A stretch of 64,000 nucleotides of DNA from Mantis religiosa (GCA_030765055.1 CM060947.1:219053271-219117270); one strand, 5' to 3'. Numbered from the stretch's first letter, positions 36,451-48,416 are shown. The notes: a model not told the origin generated them from the letters alone. Translations and numbers: made by a program.

Positions 36451-36819
36451 ATTATTGTTGCAGTGTTTATATTAATTGCATGATTGTCTGAACGGCCATT
36501 TGTTCAAGATTGGATTAATTACTTACACACAGTGCTTTTTATGTGTCAAGGATGACTTAATGAACGTTTATCACTTAACTGTACGGGAAATTCTCAAAAA
36601 TTAAGATCTAGTATCTAAATAGTGGGAAGCACTGAATGCTGAATTATTAAATTCTGACTTAAAGATTTTTGCTGTTTTACGGATAAATTTAATGAGTTCA
36701 GCGGAAGAATTAGATATTTTCTGACAAAGGAGAAACCAGGAATGAATAATGTTTACGATATATAACGCAGATGCATACCTGTGTACTGAGACCTATACAT
36801 ATTTATTGCGATTAATAAC

Positions 36820-37215
36820 CCCCAGGAGGCTACATGCCGCAGGTCCATAGACCACACAGTCCCTATAAGTTTCTCACTCGAACCGTCATTAATGAGCTGC
36901 CTAGAGATGGCGACTAAGGAACCATACCAAGCAGTCCTCTAGTGTCCACGGGAAACACTGTTTCCTTTCAGCAAGCATTCGCACCATTTGTCCTCCATCA
37001 ACATCGTCACAAAATGTAGCATCAGGGTGTAGTAACATGAGATAGAACAGAAATTAAAGGGGAAATAGGGTAAAGAAATCACGATAGAAAAGATTTCATC
37101 AACTATTTCCAGGGAAGACCACGAAAGCTTTAGAATCAGAATGTGTGGTCGGCGGGAATCGAACTCGGGGTCTCCTGAGTACGAACCTCACACGCTACTA
37201 TCTCACCCAGTAAGA
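36820..37215 (-). repeat. Probable tRNA-derived SINE, minus
   Basis: The right end holds a tRNA-like body on the minus strand (TGGGTGAGATAGTAGCGTGT, then ACCCCGAGTTCGATTCCCGC with the B box). The body appears to extend left to the GC-rich block at 36825-36960. There is no second copy here, so the limits are estimates. Confidence 0.55.
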
Positions 37216-37847
37216 GTAAGATAAAAATGAATCTTGTAGAGAATATTATTTACTCAAATTTTTTTGATAGCATGTATCTTGCGGCATAAAGAACGCTGCG
37301 TTTTAAAAGGTTTGCGGCTACTTCTTCGATGCAAGGATGATTAACCTAATTAGCGGCGTAATTACTTTTGTAAAGTACTTTCTGTACTAAGAAAATAACG
37401 GTTAGTTAATTACTTATGCCATCTGTGATGGTCAACCCGGTATTCAGAAACTTCACATTTAATTTTCTCGCTATATACAGAACCTTTGGTCTTCTTTTGA
37501 AAATACGAGCATCACGCACACACTGCATGTGACACAAAAGAATCCACGTAGGCGATAGATAGAGCACCGGAAGGAAGGTACCGAGCGAATTTTCCATTCA
37601 GACACCGGGGACTGCTGCTCTATTGTTATCGCCCGCTCCTGATGGACGATTTGCGACTGTTTTAATGCCAGTAAAAATTCTGAAGTGTGGTGGTTCACAC
37701 AGACTGAGCATATCACGTGCTTTGTCACCAACTCTGTGGCAAGGGCGCACAGTTTTTATCTTACTTGAGAATCCATGAATCTGCAGTACTTCAGAAAAAT
37801 TTCTCTGTGAATTATTCTATTCGAGTAAGATTTAAGCACCCTAGTTG

Positions 37848-38092
37848 TAGCCAGCCTCGTTAGCGTAGATGGTAGCGTGTCTGCCTCACGTTCAAGAGGT
37901 CCCGAGTTCGAATCTTGGTCAGGGTGAGTTACGTGGATAAGGTTTTTCCGGGGGTTTCGCTTATCCTGAAAGACGAATGTCGGTTAACTCTAAGCTCTAT
38001 GGACACCGGACTCATTTGAGCATCATTTCACACATTCCATTGATCGTCCGATATGACAACGTTGGAGGACGTAAATTTAAAAAAAAAAAAAA
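37848..38092 (+). repeat. Family B tRNA-derived SINE with A tail
   Basis: This copy closely matches 25738-25970, including GCGTGTCTGCCTCACGTTCA, CGAGTTCGAATCTTGG and GACTCATTTGAGCATCATTT. It ends in GGACGTAAATT followed by an A run (38079-38091), the only clear A tail in this family within the window. Confidence 0.88.
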
Positions 38093-38094
38093 GT

Positions 38095-39140
38095 TGTAGC
38101 TATTAGCTCAAAATACCTGGTGTCACGAACGTTTAGTAAATAAAACAAAGAATAAAACAGAATGAATGGCATTAATACTCAATCCTTATATCCTGTTTCT
38201 GTTTCGTTTCTGTTCCCTGTAAACGGGACTGCTGTTTTGAAGTTATTTAAACTCTATTCGTGGCATGAGCTATAGTAACCGAAGATTATTATGCATAACT
38301 TAGGATTGGAAAGCAAGGTACTTATTTATTCACATGTTTGATGCTATTTCTGTGAAAAGCTGCTACAAGATTAATTAAGGTGGTTCCTGTTATACAGAGA
38401 GTCCTTTTATTTTTAAGGTTAAAGTGGATGGAAGGGATCACAGAGTATATAAAAAGAGTATTTATGGTCTGTAAAACAGCAGGAGAAGGGAAAAACATAA
38501 ATAAACAAAATTAAGTTAAAAGTAGGCACACAAGTTAATGACACAGATAAGGGTAAAATATAACAAAATAGTTAATAGAGCTATAGAAAAGGTTAATAAG
38601 TACATTAAGTCTCTCTCTAGGTACCACTTCCACTACATTAGAATCAAATACCGAAGTAGAGAATACTTAGAATGTAAACTTAATAATAAATATCCACACG
38701 TCTCCTACATTCAGTTTACTACAGAAAGAAAAGGATGTGCCTGTTGTATCTGAGAAAAGGTGCAGATGAAGGTTCACCAAGATTGAACTTATCATCGGAC
38801 ACCTATAAGGTTCGTGATTTTCTGCAAGTTAAAGTAGAAAACGTACTGATGTAGATAAAATATCTGAAAAGAGAAACAAGGGACTTTATTTTCAGCATGC
38901 AGACTATTCAAAATCAAAGCTGGGTGAGCATACTCAACATAAGAGGATGATTTGTTCATGTAGTTTGCATCTACATATAACAAACTCCACCATCGCATAA
39001 TCTGAAGTGCTATGCAGCTTTTTATTTACTAAAGTTATGAACCTACAATGTGGGTACACAGAAATGTAAAATATAGAGCCCACTTGTTCCTGGAATGAGA
39101 CTATATACACGTTGTTCATTTTTATTCGTTATTTCCCACC
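38095..39140. other. Gene-free AT-rich stretch
   Basis: A 71-codon frame at 38538-38753 has no recognisable motif and no copy elsewhere. Nothing else was seen. Confidence 0.5.
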
Positions 39141-39144
39141 CTCC

Positions 39145-39705
39145 GATTTAGCAAGAATGACGTCATAGTTGACTGATGAGTCTATCTTGAAATTATAGTG
39201 CCCTCTATGGAGAAGAAGCGGTAATGTTTGCGAAACGGTATAACTAACTACAACGCTTTCAGTGTGATTGCGTTGATAACCAATACAACTGGCCTCGCTT
39301 TGCACCCCTCTTTACGGTAATCGTGATTATCATTCTAGTACATATGTTAAGTTGCACGTTTCTACCCTAAAGATGCATATATAGTCTGAGCACCGCGTCT
39401 TTAAGGTTGAATGCTGCTTTCGTACCGACATTAAAATTAGTGCGATATATAACTATATTTTAAACCGTTGCATAGAGGAGTTTATGCAACGCTATCCAGC
39501 ATTCAGAGAAATCCCTCGTGGCGTAATGTTGTCAAGTGTCCAGGTAACGTGAAATTGACATGCTTTTGTTTGCAACATAAACATCTTACGTTTTATCAGT
39601 ATATGCATTTTTTGTCATTCTTACGCTTAATTAAAACGTCTTCCTTATTATTGGTATCCGTATGTCTTTTAAAACCTATATGAGGGTCCAAATTTAGAAG
39701 TAATA
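39145..39705 (+). repeat. Local direct repeat, unit A, copy 1
   Basis: This 560-bp unit recurs at 40432-40990 in the same orientation. Shared pieces in order are AGCAAGAATGACGTCATAG, AGAGAAGAAGCG-type sequence, GAGCACCGCGTCTT, ACGCTATCCAGCATTCAGA, TTGACATGCTTT and GGTATCC-TATGTCTTTTAAAA. Point differences and small indels are frequent, so the duplication is old. No coding motif is evident. Confidence 0.8.
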
Positions 39706-39754
39706 AACATAATAAGTAAATATCATAAATATATAATATAAAATCTGTTTCTTG

Positions 39755-39975
39755 ACCCCTTCCGTGGTGTGAGGTAGCATGTGTACCTCACACTCAAGAG
39801 GTCGCGAGTTCGAATCTCGCTATAGATGAGTTACCTGGATAAGGTTATTTCCCTTATCCTACGAAGGCGAATGTCGGGCAACTGAGCTCTAGGGACCCTG
39901 GACTCATTTGAGTATAATATCCATCTCATTCATTTACTCATTCATTGTTCGATATGACGTGCACTGTTACAAGGA
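39755..39975 (+). repeat. Family B tRNA-derived SINE
   Basis: The head GGTGTGAGGTAGCATGTGTA and T-arm CGAGTTCGAATCTCGC are recognisable, followed by the family B body (GGCGAATGTCGGGCAACTGA, GGACTCATTTGAGTATAATA). It is more diverged than the other two copies. It lies between unit A copy 1 and unit B copy 1. Confidence 0.8.
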
Positions 39976-40164
39976 CCAAAAAACTGTTTCTTTACTAAAA
40001 TGTTTTGATACTAATACAGTTATATGATAACTGTTATAATACTGTTATGTTGACATTATTTTATTAAATTATATTAAGTTATATATATATTCACAGAAAA
40101 ACACCAAAGTGCAAGATATTGTTTGCATTTATTCGTCTTTAGTGTTCACATTCATTAAACTACA

Positions 40165-40255
40165 ACAGTTATCGTATCTACGCATCTTTATATTACACGG
40201 GTAGGACCCACCCCTCATAGCATATTTACCTGCCCGTAGAGGAGCTCTAAAATGA
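40165..40255 (+). repeat. Local direct repeat, unit B, copy 1
   Basis: ATCGTATCTACGCATCTTTA, then ATATTTACCTGCCCGTAGAG, match unit B copy 2 at 41452-41560 in the same orientation. The offset between B copies (about 1286) is nearly the same as between A copies (about 1289). Confidence 0.7.
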
Positions 40256-40431
40256 TGAACATATTTCAGCCTAGAATGATGAACATATGTGAAATACTGT
40301 TTATTCATGATCATTCAATTCACTAACAAAACAATGTAACTTCTGCGCTACGCTGTCCACTCTCTGACTGCCTGTGTGACGTCACCCGAAAGTTTTCCCT
40401 GTCGCGCCCAAGCCGGTCTCTTTCGTTAGCC

Positions 40432-40990
40432 GCGGATTGAGCAAGAATGACGTCATAGTGGACTGCTGAGTCTACCTTCAAATCATAGGGCCCTGTACAG
40501 AGAAGAAGCGATAAGTAACAGTAAGTAAGCAAATTACAGCGCTCTGAGTGTGGCTGCGCTTGAAACTAACACAACCAGCTTCCCCTGGATATTAACACAG
40601 AGCACCGCGTCTTCATGGTTTAATGCGACTTTCGTACCGGCATTAACACTGGTGCGACATATAAGTATAATTTAATTGCTTGTATAAAGAAGTTTATACA
40701 ACGCTATCCAGCATTCAGATAAGTCCCTCGGAGTGTAATGTTGTCAAAAATGTCCAGGTACCGTCAAATTGACATGCTTTAGTTTGCAACATAAACGTGT
40801 TATGTTTTATCATTATATGATATAAATTTTGTCACCCTCACGCTTAGTTATTATGTTTATTAATGTTGGTATCCCTATGTCTTTTAAAACCAATAGGCGT
40901 ATCAAAGATTTCCAAGATACAGGATTAGCTACTCGCAAAAAGAGAGACTGGACACTTTAAAGTGAGTGGTCTCAATCTAGAAGCAATAAA
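40432..40990 (+). repeat. Local direct repeat, unit A, copy 2
   Basis: This is the second copy of the unit described at 39145-39705. Its left edge may extend to about 40330, but the first copy has no matching sequence there. Confidence 0.8.
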
Positions 40991-41451
40991 TAATGTTATG
41001 ACAGAAAGGCCTGAAGCATATCTTCTCGCAATACAGTCAGAGTTTAAGTGGAAAAGAGAAAGGAAATATAAGAAAATGGACACATAAGACTATGTACTAG
41101 ATATATTTTCTTGTATAGACTGGGATAAAAGCTTTGTATATATTGTAACACTAATTTATTTTTCATTCCTAGAGCTTGTTTTGCTAATTTTCTGGTTTGT
41201 AATGAAGTTCCATTGTGTGGGAACTGTGGGTGATGGAAAAGATTTGAGATCAAATTGAAATATTTCTATTTTATGTGACAGGTTTACAATATACATATAT
41301 GTCTACCATAACAGAAAAACAGATGTTCATTGTGAAATGAGTGTTCATTGACTTATCATTTCGTATATTCTTTAAGGTATACTTTTATTGCTGAATAATT
41401 GGATTTGCAGTTCATTTCATTGCAGAATATGTATAGCATTTTTTTAAAACA

Positions 41452-41580
41452 TTTATCGTATCTACACACCAGGCGAAATTGCGCACCTTTATATTACGCG
41501 GGCATCAACCACCTCTCAAATAGTATATTTACCTGCCGGTAGAGGGAGGCCTCAAAGCTGCTGTCAGCACATCAAATACG
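41452..41580 (+). repeat. Local direct repeat, unit B, copy 2
   Basis: TTATCGTATCTACACACC, then TTTATATTACGCGGGCAT, then ATATTTACCTGCCGGTAGAG, match unit B copy 1. It carries a short extra stretch after CACACC. Confidence 0.7.
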
Positions 41581-41999
41581 ATGGCAAGCTGCTAGGGGAA
41601 TCGTATATAAACTCGCTCCATCAGCGATGCTATTGATGACTTCAAATTTTTCGCGATAACATCACAGATAAAAATGAACACCGTGTACTCTTGTACAAAT
41701 CATTTATATTCATTTTTTGGCACGCCTCTCCTATGTTCTGAATCATTTCATCAAAGTATGCGGTCTTTTTGGAAATATATTTTCTGTAAAGGAACCCCCC
41801 GCCCCCCCCCAAAAAAAAAGAAGTCCATAGGAATAATATCTGGAAATCTTGGTGGCCAGTTGATCGACCCTCATCATCCTATCCAACTGTTTCTAAATTC
41901 TTCATCGCACAGTTAGCGCACAGTGAGCAGGAGCTTCATATTGTTGTCAAAAGAAGACATCATCCCCTATTATTTTAGTTAACTGATGAAAATTAATTT

Positions 42000-42175
42000 C
42001 TTCACACTAGCCGTATATAGGCTAAGGTTTTTGATAGATAGTCAACATGAAAAATTCAATGCCACGGCTGAGATTTGAACCACGGATCTGCTGGTTTCCG
42101 TCCAGTCGCTCTAACCCATTGAGTCACCATGACTAACCTGCCGTCACGACATTAAATTCTCCATTTGACTCGTAT
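42000..42175 (-). repeat. Family A tRNA-like repeat, minus, truncated
   Basis: The tail (TTCACACTAGCCGTATATAG on the plus strand) and the tRNA-like body (minus-strand B box GTGGTTCAAATCTCAGCC) are present. The match stops within the linker near 42175, so the head is missing. Confidence 0.75.
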
Positions 42176-42268
42176 ATTTTTTATGATTTACGATTTATGT
42201 AAAAACAATTGAAACAGAGTGAAGAGGATACACAGAAAATGAAGCTAGTTACAGTGGAGTAATAAATA

Positions 42269-42473
42269 TTACACAAATAAAAATTTTTAATTAATGTCCA
42301 CTTATCTTTAGAAGTTGATGTTAATACTTCTTTCTTCTTTTTAAAATGGATTTCATGTTCATTTACCCAGATCATGCAAATGTGCATGAAATATATTTTA
42401 AAAAGAAAGAAGTATTAACATCAACTTCTTAAGATAAGTGGACATTAATTAACAAATATTTTTATTTGTGTAA
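42269..42473. repeat. Long hairpin-forming inverted repeat
   Basis: Arms of about 88 bases are nearly perfect complements. The left arm starts TTACACAAATAAAAATTTTT and contains TAATGTCCACTTATCTTTAG. The right arm contains AAGATAAGTGGACATTAATT and ends TTTTTATTTGTGTAA. A spacer of about 27 bases separates them. It could be a foldback MITE or a local inverted duplication; the sequence does not decide. No second copy was found in the window. Confidence 0.9.
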
Positions 42474-43717
42474 GAATGAAGAGGGCTTCTGAGACCATTT
42501 CTAGAAACTTCAACTAACGCATTTCATTTGATATGAACAATATTTTTAAAATATTGTATTAATAAAAATGTTTGAGTTACGTTTTAGTAAATCAATTTTT
42601 CCGCAAATTGTTTTATGTAAAGGTAAATTTGGGGCAGGAAAGTGTCGTGAGAATCTTCATATCGTATCTTCCGGCTGTCCTAGAATTTGGGGCCCAGCCC
42701 TTTTATTTGTTGTAACTGCATAGCAGAAGACGTGGAGATGTAATTAGACTGGATCGAGTTGTAACCGGAAAATCAAATGAAATAGCAAATATGAAAAACA
42801 TGTTCCAAGAAAATTGCTGCCTCACATTGTGGTTTCTGATGACAGAATTAATTGACTGGGCAGCTTGCTCTCCAGATCTAAATTCAGTGGATTATTAGTT
42901 GAGGGTAGGGCTGAAGACAAAAGGTTTGTACCACAAATTCCCATTTCGACTGCACAGACATGTCGAGTGTCGTTAATGTGTTCAACAATGCCAGGCTTGT
43001 GCAGAAGTACAGTGCCATCATTTGGAATACGTTTCATGATGAATGGGATTGTTTCCCATTGTTGTAAGTAGGGTCCGGATTTATCGGTTTTTACCTGTGT
43101 ATTTCTCCTTCTGTATTTAATAAACAAAATTCAAAATATAAATTCATTTGAAGCTTTCTGAAGTACATTACACTTAAGAAAACATGAATGAGAGAATGAC
43201 AACTAAAATACTATTACTCTTCTTCAAATTAAAAATAATTATTTTCTTTGAAACGCATTGTAAAAGCATGCCTATGCCTAGCACAGATTTAGTTTAGCAA
43301 ATTATCATTAAATGCAATCCTGGGGTATATTAAGACATAGTTTTGTTTTATACAAGAAGCTCTTCTCGGGCTAGACTTACTTGAAACACACAAGAAACCA
43401 AAACTGTGGTTTATTCCACTTATTAAAGCAAGGGCCGGCTGCTGCATGAAAGGATTTCTACAGCAATGTGCTTCAAGTCGCGTCATTCAGAGAAACCCCA
43501 CGATAGTTATTAATTCATTAAAAAGTGATTTTTTGTCCACGTTTCATTATTCACAATACATTTTTAAATTAACTTTCCGTATATTTATTTTGCCAGTTAC
43601 ACTTGAATGACTAAGCAACGTTTTGCAGTCCAATCACAGGGTAATATAAAAATCATTTAACAATGCCGCAGCCAACAATGCAGTTCTGACCCTTTTTTTA
43701 AATATAAGAAAGTATTA

Positions 43718-43978
43718 TTTCTTGTTCCATTTGTATCCCGCCTTTAACTCTAATGGTCATCTCGGCGGCTGTTCTCCTTTGGAACAACTCGTATTCGTTG
43801 GGTTTTAATCATTAGATCACGCACACATTCGCACTCTCATGCATACTTCCAGACTCTGGGGAAGATGGGGAATTATCTTGGCCGGAGAAAAAATCGCCAC
43901 CCCCACCGCCGGGAATCGGACCCGGGACCCTAGCAGGGCAGGCAGTTGCTCTATCGACTGAACTACGGGGCCAGTCAT
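43718..43978 (-). repeat. Family C tRNA-derived SINE, minus
   Basis: This copy is complete. The minus strand starts TGGCCCCGTAGTTCAGTCGA (A box), then CCGGGTCCGATTCCCGGC (B box), then the body with ATCTTCCCCAGAGTCTGGAA. The left end is near TTCTTGTTCCATTTGTATCC. Confidence 0.85.
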
Positions 43979-44039
43979 AAGAAAGGATTCTAACATTATT
44001 TTACATGAAAAATGATATATAAATTACTGTTTCTGATAG

Positions 44040-44620
44040 AGCCCCCGTAGGGGAGGGGATCCATCCCCTTCAGCTGCCGTGGTGCGGGAGCTGCGGACCC
44101 CTAGCACTCGTGGTACCTCTGACATTACTAGAGGAACCTCGGGCCGAATATTCGAGCCCCTCCCTGATAGGGAGTTGTTCGGATTGGGTTGGACTCGAGG
44201 AGCAGTGATTCCCGATACCCGTGGGAGATCAGGTACGTCTCCAGACGGGGTTGAGGGAAGCCATTAATATTCTCGCGTACTAGTCAGCATAGCTAGTAGA
44301 AGGTGTGCTAGATCACCAGGCGGCCCCACCGAGTTCATATCGGTAGCCTTCCCATTTTGGTGTTGGCGCGCGTAAGTGACGCATCCACTTCCATCTCGTC
44401 TTGAGTCCACAGGACCAGATGGGGGTGCTTGTTAGTCTTTAGGTCTTGCCCTATCGAGGTCTTGCCCTATCGAGGTCTTTAGGTCTTGCCCTTGCCCACG
44501 GAGGCGCCGGGTGCCCTTTCGGGACAGCTCGATAACTTCCTGGTCGAAGGAGACCCGGGTCCTTGGTCCTACGGGTCCAGGACTAATGGGAGTGCATCCT
44601 CTGGCATAACGGTTTCTGAT
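44040..44620 (-). repeat. GC-rich dispersed repeat, family F, copy 2
   Basis: This is the reverse-oriented counterpart of 5030-5600. Near 44430-44510 it has an extra internal tandem of TAGGTCTTGCCCTATCGAGG-type units absent from copy 1. The coding frame 44079-44267 is not kept in copy 1. Confidence 0.8.
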
Positions 44621-45599
44621 AGACCATTTATGTAGAGAGTCAAGTTTTAAGCTCAGTTACATCTTTAACTTACAATAAGTCAAGCCAGAACGAACACTGA
44701 ATGCAGTGCTTAAAAATTATTTCAAATTAAGAGGTACGTAGTTAAATACATGATTGGGATTACTCATTTAATTGGGGTGAACAATCAATAAATTCTGAAC
44801 TTGTATAGGTACAATCACGTCATCAAGCTTTAGCAAAGAAAAATAAAGAAGAAATATCACTGAGTTTCATGTTCCACTTAATATGCATTTATAATTAAGA
44901 AATTGTATCTAACTGTGAAGTATTATGAAAACGGCTAATGCTACCAGTAAAATAATTTGATTGTAATTACTTGATTATTATTTAAAAGTGTGTTTAAACG
45001 AGAACTGCATACTTTCTGAAGAATGTTTACCCCTTATGGCTTTCTATTTTACGCGACTTTGCGTTAATTATTATGTATTTCAAATGGGATGATGTTTGTC
45101 CTTGAGCGCTACTAGGTGAGCAACCAATCGGAGTACTGCGGTGCTGTCGTATTGCATTCCCCCTAAGTGGTGTGTGACGAGCACCAAACTAATCAATCTC
45201 TAATAAATACTGTTCGCGCTAAGACAGAAATTCAGATTTTGCAAAAACTGATCCTTGAGGAAGGAGAGAGTAATGTATTTAACGTGGCCATAAAACGCCA
45301 TATTTTCAGCTGAAATAGTTTTTCTAATATAAATAAATAAATAAATAAATAAAATAAATACCATTATATTATAACAGTGCATTGCGACGTAAGCACTGTA
45401 ATGAATGTCATTATTGGTTGGTATGTATGCGTGAAGGTATATTTGTAATTATTCAGAACTGAAACTAAGCATTTGACATGACGTGATAAAAGAAATATGT
45501 ACTTTGAATAAGCCAAGGTGTTTGATGTTTTCCTCAAGGGGCGGAAACAATACACTTCCTGCTGGTCTGGCAGAACGTGTCTGGTCACTTATACCTTTG

Positions 45600-46240
45600 T
45601 TTATGAATGGTTCGTAATCTCCATTTATTCCAGGTGGTTCAAAACAACATTATTCAGTTACTCTTCCATGAAAAAGTGTATCACCTGGATCAATGAGACA
45701 CGATACACCTTCCCCCTTACTACTGCCAGAACAATCCAATTGATGTAGGACTTGAAGGTTTCACGGCGAGCATTACTAATCAAGGCTTCGCGGTTGATCA
45801 GCCGTGTCAAATTAATAAACGTCGAGCTTTCGGCCATTGCAAAACTCCATGGCCTTCTTCAGGATCCTTTTTCAGATCCTGAAGAAGGCCATGGGTTTTG
45901 CAATGGCCGAAAGCTCGACGTTTATTAATTTGACACGGCTGATCACCCGCGAAGCCTTGATTAGCAATCCAATTGAGTTAATATGGGCTCAAATTATGTT
46001 GCAAACAGAAATAATAATTTTAAACTGACTGACGTTGAACGACTTATTCACGACGAAATTGACAATGAACACCAAAAGACTGGGAAAACTGCGTGAGACA
46101 TCGGATAAACTACAAGAAGACGACTTTTGGAAAGAAATAACACGTAACGAGATTTTGGAACGTATCATCATACATTTGCAATACTCAGATGTTGAAGACA
46201 ATGATAATGACGAATTATCTCTTAACGTAACATTCTCAGC
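45600..46240 (+). pseudogene. IS630-like DDE transposase C-terminus, split by an insertion
   Basis: Left of the insertion, weak matches lead to PYYCQNNPIE-like codons around 45718-45743. Right of it, 45965 onward reads SNPIELIWAQI, then VANRNNNFKLTDVERLIHDE. The 46035 frame then gives KLQEDDFWKEITRNEILERI. NPIELIWAQ is the third catalytic motif (Glu) of this insect transposase type, and the tail with acidic residues (DVEDNDNDE) is typical of its C-terminus. It belongs to the same type as the N-terminal relic at 326-674. The 221-bp insertion at 45744-45964 and several frameshifts make it non-functional. Confidence 0.75.
45744..45964. mobile_element. Palindromic Penelope-type LTR-like insertion
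   Basis: A 221-bp insert is flanked by an exact 12-bp direct repeat, CAATCCAATTGA (45732-45743 and 45965-45976). From 45772 to 45968 it is almost a perfect palindrome: arms of about 90 bases meet around 45870 (AGGATCC, TTTTTCA, GATCCT). Each arm contains CTGAAGA, a stem (GGCCAT...ATGGCC), then GAAA and GCTCGACGTTTATTAA. That layout resembles a hammerhead ribozyme core as known from Penelope-like elements. The variable-length duplication also suits Penelope-like insertion. The assignment to Penelope is inference from remembered sequence style; the duplication and palindrome are seen directly. Confidence 0.75.
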
Positions 46241-46299
46241 TATTCGGATGCACTCCTGGTATTTTCGTTGGATTGGAAAAATAAGAAATTCATAAACTA

Positions 46300-47880
46300 T
46301 AATTAATTTTAAACTAAATAGTTAAACCATTTGCGTAATATATGAATATCCATGTTGTAATTGTGATTTCAACAACTGCATTATTATAAAACTTTGGAAA
46401 ATTCAGTTTGCGTTCCCTTACGTCTAGCGCCACGAACACTCGCAAGTGTCCGAAAGAGAGGGAAATATAAAAAGATTCGCTACAGGCGAGAACTCTTCCC
46501 AGTTGAAACACATAATAGAAGGACATTTTATGCTATTTAAAGACCAATAAGAACTAATTTATACTTAATTCCAGCTGTATAATGCAATACAATGTATGCA
46601 ATGTATAATGTAATGTAATATGTAATAAAATTAAATGTATATATAAAAGTCTAGTGCAAAATAAAAATCCCTTGGAAGCTTTTGCGTTTCATGCAAGGAA
46701 CAATAACTCTCAGAGAATCGCTTCTTTGAGAAATAACAATGGGTAGGTATATATATTTCTCATAAAATTTTTTGGACATATATTTTAATCAAAAGTGCTA
46801 GTTTTTTCTTTTAGAAAATAAGTGATCAAATGTTTTCACGTATAAGGTAGTTAAGGGTAGTAAAATCCCCTTAAACTCTTCTCGTCATATATTCTAACGT
46901 TGCCAGATTTATTTATTTGACCTTTCGTTTTCGAATTATGTGGTTTACACACGCACTGGAACTTTGCCTAAAAATACTTTTTGGTTCAAGACATGTCAAG
47001 ATGTCAAGATAAATGCGAACTCACTTAAAATATGGTCTGGAATACAATACACAATAAATATATTCAATATAAAAAGGAAGTTGTTTCCGTGTCTTCTCAG
47101 ATTTTGAAGCTTTATATAATTTAAGATTTCTAAAGCCTTTTCTCTTATTGATGAAACCATTTGTCCTATTCAGTATGAATGTACCATAATGCTCAACTGT
47201 GTATTTATTTATAGATGTTCTTAACTGATACGGTTCTCAACGTCCCATTATAAATTGGGCGTGAAAGACCGCTTAATTTATTCAGGAGGCCTTTTGTCAG
47301 GTTTGCGTTCTTATTGTTTCACAATGCATATTGTTCTTTTTATCTCTTTGATTACTTGATTTTTATCAGTTTTTTCTCTTGAGTGTCATCCTCGTTTCAC
47401 TGTGTTTAGTAGATAATAAGAGCCAATTTGGTTTTCCTTACATCTTCTTATATAGTTCATAAATATTCAATTGGTTAACAAGGATTTGTAAGGCATGTGA
47501 TGCTGATCGATTATTAAATAAACTAAAAAAAGGCTTGTGTTCTTTCGCGTGCCATACATTTACGAAAATCACCATCATCATCCTCCAAAAGGTTTTAAAC
47601 CCGTGACCTCAAGAACATGTTACCCTAGACTACAGAGAACATCATATTGCTCATGTGTCAGGATTTCTTCACCAGTTTATTTCACATAAATACATCTCGT
47701 TTGTAAAGCGACTACTAGTTTTTCTTAAATAAACTATTACATCCTATTATTACGTGCTTTGGCAGAATTCTCACAATATTGCATGGGATATTAACATTAT
47801 CCACATTCAGATAATAAAATTGAAACATTTTGCAATATCTATGGTACAAAACAGGATCTAATACATGGTTTATTTATTAC
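46300..47880. other. Gene-free AT-rich stretch
   Basis: There are no recognisable motifs. A string near 47585-47625 faintly resembles a minus-strand tRNA-like body but is too degraded to call. Confidence 0.45.
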
Positions 47881-47884
47881 TTTT

Positions 47885-48140
47885 TGTTTGTTCCTTTTAT
47901 ACCCTGCCTGTATATTCAATGGTCATATCGGCGGCCGTTTTCCTTCGGAACATATCGAAGGTGTTAACTCGTATTCGTTGGATTTTATCATTAGATCACG
48001 CACACTACGCACTCTCATTCATATTTCTAGACTCTGGGGAAGATGAATTATCTTGCTCGGAGAAAACTCCCCACCCACCGCCGGGAATCGAACCTGGGGC
48101 CACTAGCACGGCATGCAGGTGCTCTACCATCTGAGCTTTA
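47885..48140 (-). repeat. Family C tRNA-derived SINE, minus
   Basis: This copy keeps the body (ATTTCTAGACTCTGGGGAAG on the plus strand) and the tRNA-like start on the minus strand (AAGCTCAGATGGTAGAGCAC, B box GGTTCGATTCCCGGCGG). It is close in sequence to the copies at 43718 and 62163. Confidence 0.85.
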
Positions 48141-48416
48141 TTTATTTATTGTTCACCTTGCATGAATGTGTATAGCTAAGCTATAGTCACGTATAAGCAT
48201 TGTTGCTTACGCCAACACACCGGACAAGCAATCAACTCAAGACTCAAACACTGCCATTTCATGTGGACAGATTTTTGTACTACATTAACAAAACACGCGA
48301 AGCAAAGCGTGAGTGCATGTGAATGTTTGTGATTTGCCCTTTATACAAGCTTAAATTTCTGATTTACCGAAGTTGGTTTTTATTATTTTTTATCCACCCT
48401 CTAACAGCCCGAATAG

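Noticed and set aside
37406..37731. 86-codon minus frame with clustered Cys residues
   Set aside because: No recognisable domain, no copies in the window, and no splice or promoter context I can support.
42815..43080. Possible Tc1-like transposase fragment (IDWAACSPDLNSVDY)
   Set aside because: Only one motif resembles the third catalytic region, and no second motif or frame continuity supports it.
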